From Pollutiaquabacter aromativorans (GTDB taxonomy: Bacteria > Bacteroidota > Bacteroidia > AKYH767-A > 2013-40CM-41-45), in the NCBI GenBank assembly GCA_049177215.1, contig CP185379.1, positions 1,798,001 through 1,862,000 of the forward strand: a stretch of DNA of 64,000 bases. Direction: 5' to 3'. The stretch's first letter is position 1. Each line of letters begins with the position of its first letter. The notes under the pieces are model-generated. The model saw only the letters and a program-made list of their open reading frames with translations. It did no database searches and was not told the origin of the DNA. The translations under genes and the position numbers were made by a program. This document shows positions 61,910-64,000 of this stretch, one piece after another.

Positions 61910-64000
61910 TCACATGTTGCGCCGGTACTGACCGCCGACGGCGAAGAGGGATTTGGTGATCTGTCCCAGGGAACAATACTTCACCGCTTCCATCAGCTCG
62001 GAGAACATGTTCTTGTTCTGAACGGCCGCCAGTTGCAGGCTCTTCAGTTGATCGCCCGCCTTCTTTTCATTTCGCGCGTGGAGGTCTTTCAACATGCTGA
62101 TCTGGTACTCCTTCTCTTCCGTCGTTGCCCGGATCACTTCAGCCGGTATGACGGTCGGCGATCCTTTCGAGGACAGGAAGGTGTTCACGCCGATGATCGG
62201 GAATTCGCCGGTATGCTTCAGGGTCTCATAGTAGAGACTCTCCTCCTGGATCTTGCCGCGCTGGTACATGGTCTCCATGGCGCCCAAGACGCCGCCACGT
62301 TCCGTGATGCGATCGAACTCGGCCATCACCGCCTCCTCGACGAGATCCGTCAACTCTTCGATGATGAACGAACCCTGCATCGGGTTCTCATTCTTGGCCA
62401 AGCCCAGTTCTTTATTGATGATCAGCTGGATCGCCATGGCCCGGCGCACGCTTTCCTCGGTCGGCGTGGTGATGGCTTCGTCGTAGGCGTTGGTATGCAG
62501 GCTGTTGCAGTTGTCGTAGATGGCGATCAGCGCCTGCAGCGTGGTGCGGATGTCGTTGAAGTCGATCTCCTGCGCATGCAGCGAGCGGCCGGAAGTCTGA
62601 ATGTGATACTTGAGCAACTGCGATCGCTCGTCGGCTCCGTACTTCTGCTTCATCGCCTTCGCCCAGATCCTGCGTGCAACCCGACCGATCACCGCGTATT
62701 CCGGATCGATCCCGTTGCTGAAAAAGAAACTCAGGTTCGGCGCGAACGCGTTGATGTCCATCCCGCGCGAACGGTAATACTCCACATAGGTGAATCCATT
62801 CGCGAGCGTAAAGGCCAGTTGGGTGATCGGATTGGCGCCCGCTTCGGCAATGTGGTAGCCGGATATGGAAACGGAATAAAAATTCCGCACTTTTTTCTCG
62901 ATAAAATACTGTTGCACGTCGCCCATGAGGCGAAGCGAAAATTCTGTCGAGAAAATACAGGTATTCTGCGCCTGGTCTTCTTTGAGAATATCCGCCTGCA
63001 CCGTACCGCGCACGACTTGCACGGTGTGGGCCTTGATCTTATCGTACACTTCCTTCGGCAAGACCTGGTCACCCGTCACGCCCAGCAGCATCAGGCCCAG
63101 ACCGTCGTTACCTTCGGGCAACGGCCCCTGGTAAGCCGGTCGAGCCGTGCCGGCTGCCGCGTAGATCGCCTGGATCTTCGCCTCCACTTCCTGCTCAAGT
63201 CCGTGCTGCCGGATGTACAGTTCGCACTGCTGATCGATCGCGGCGTTCATGAAAAAGCCGGTGAGGATCGCAGCAGGACCGTTGATGGTCATCGATACCG
63301 ATGTCTTCGGATCGGCAAGATTGAATCCGCTGTACAGCTTCTTCGCATCATCCAGGCAACAGATGGACACGCCGCTGTTACCGATCTTACCGTAAATATC
63401 CGGGCGATAATCAGGATCGTGACCGTAAAGAGTCACCGAATCGAATGCTGTCGACAACCGCTTGGCAGGCATTCCCTTGCTCACATAATGGAAACGACGG
63501 TTGGTACGCTCAGGTCCGCCTTCGCCGGCGAACATGCGCGTGGGATCTTCTTCCGTCCGCTTGAAGGGGTACACCCCCGCGGTAAAAGGAAACTCGCCCG
63601 GAAAATTCTCCTGCAGGCTCCAACGCAACACTTCACCCCAGGCTTCAAATTTCGGCGTGGCGATCTTGGGAATGTGTGTCCTCGACAGGGATTCGGTAAA
63701 GGTCTTCACCTTGACTTCCTTGTCGCGGACTTTGTAGGTATAGACTTCATCCCGGAACTGCTGGACCTTCCGGGGCCATTCCTGCAGTGCTTTCTTGTTC
63801 TGTCCGTCGAGCTTCAACTCGGTCTGCTCGTACAGCTTGTCAAGCGCCAATTTAACGGGAGCCTTCTCCGCGAGATCCGAAGCATCCAGGGTTTCCAGTG
63901 ATTTCCGGATGGCAAACAGCCGCTGCGCGATGTCCGCCTGGTCTTTCACCCATTGATTGTAGTTGCGGATCGATTCGCTGATCTCGCTCAGGTAACGGGT
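61910..64000 (-). CDS. icmF: fused acyl-CoA mutase (IcmF type), C-terminal part, runs off window
   Basis: The frame is open to the right edge (…RYLSEISESIRNYNQWVKDQ), so only the last roughly 695 residues are present and the GTG at 63949 is internal. This part is the B12-dependent mutase domain: FPFTAGVYPFKRTEEDPTRM, MFAGEGGPERTNRRFHYVSK, LPEGNDGLGLMLLGVTGDQV, ADILKEDQAQNTCIFSTEFS, SLRLMGDVQQYF, and the ending FAVGGQYRRNM typical of IcmF, where a B12 domain and a MeaB-like GTPase precede the mutase. By eye, Gln in EDQAQNT sits where isobutyryl-CoA mutases have Gln and methylmalonyl-CoA mutases have Arg, favouring the isobutyryl type. Substrate not proven. Confidence 0.85.
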   Translation of the reverse strand, partial: TRYLSEISESIRNYNQWVKDQADIAQRLFAIRKSLETLDASDLAEKAPVKLALDKLYEQTELKLDGQNKKALQEWPRKVQQFRDEVYTYKVRDKEVKVKTFTESLSRTHIPKIATPKFEAWGEVLRWSLQENFPGEFPFTAGVYPFKRTEEDPTRMFAGEGGPERTNRRFHYVSKGMPAKRLSTAFDSVTLYGHDPDYRPDIYGKIGNSGVSICCLDDAKKLYSGFNLADPKTSVSMTINGPAAILTGFFMNAAIDQQCELYIRQHGLEQEVEAKIQAIYAAAGTARPAYQGPLPEGNDGLGLMLLGVTGDQVLPKEVYDKIKAHTVQVVRGTVQADILKEDQAQNTCIFSTEFSLRLMGDVQQYFIEKKVRNFYSVSISGYHIAEAGANPITQLAFTLANGFTYVEYYRSRGMDINAFAPNLSFFFSNGIDPEYAVIGRVARRIWAKAMKQKYGADERSQLLKYHIQTSGRSLHAQEIDFNDIRTTLQALIAIYDNCNSLHTNAYDEAITTPTEESVRRAMAIQLIINKELGLAKNENPMQGSFIIEELTDLVEEAVMAEFDRITERGGVLGAMETMYQRGKIQEESLYYETLKHTGEFPIIGVNTFLSSKGSPTVIPAEVIRATTEEKEYQISMLKDLHARNEKKAGDQLKSLQLAAVQNKNMFSELMEAVKYCSLGQITKSLFAVGGQYRRNM

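Noticed and set aside
62033..63901. 622-residue plus-strand open frame opposite the mutase
   Set aside because: Same kind of antisense shadow; mutase motifs on the minus strand are unmistakable.

Overview
The window comes from a Bacteroidota chromosome with fairly high GC by eye (not computed). Ten proteins carry type IX secretion (T9SS) sorting tails. There is a PorP/SprF protein next to an OmpA-type lipoprotein. Several start sites are preceded by the phylum's promoter (TTTG, about 20 nt, then TAnnTTTG), and Shine-Dalgarno sequences are mostly absent. I cannot name the genus.

Layout. 1-8.8 kb: an Hpt protein, a receiver protein, a YaiO-type outer-membrane TPR/barrel protein, a secreted CotH-family kinase-like protein, a membrane HEAT-repeat protein and a processive family 2 glycosyltransferase. 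These face an uncharacterised anchored protein and a sigma-54 activator that lacks a DNA-binding domain. Together they look like a regulated exopolysaccharide export system and are my main candidate for an undescribed system. 8.9-14.2 kb: a small membrane protein and two T9SS cargo proteins. 14.2-27 kb: a gliding/adhesion locus on the minus strand with two giant SprB-repeat adhesins (17 and 7 repeats) flanking a PorP/SprF protein and an OmpA-family lipoprotein. 27.2-30.9 kb: divergent cyanophycin synthetase and cyanophycinase. 31-40.4 kb: a methyltransferase, a DNRLRE surface protein, asparagine synthase and a surface-glycan group (deacetylase-like protein, GT4, YfhO).

40.4-53.9 kb holds housekeeping genes (carB with a frameshift, rpmH, rsmG, an ECF sigma factor, tgt, an LptF/G permease). 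They are separated by unusual non-coding DNA: degenerate tandem arrays that all have a 7-bp period, and three copies of a roughly 230-bp repeat. A 2.3-kb, partly AT-rich cassette sits between rsmG and rpmH, bounded by a second, diverged copy of the last 25 codons of rsmG. This looks like a recombination scar.

53.9-64 kb: three further T9SS cargo proteins (one a PQQ-type sugar dehydrogenase), a CtlX-like amidinohydrolase, an outer-membrane protein of unknown role, and the C-terminal part of a fused acyl-CoA mutase (IcmF type) that runs off the right edge. I saw no tRNA, rRNA, CRISPR array, transposase or prophage.
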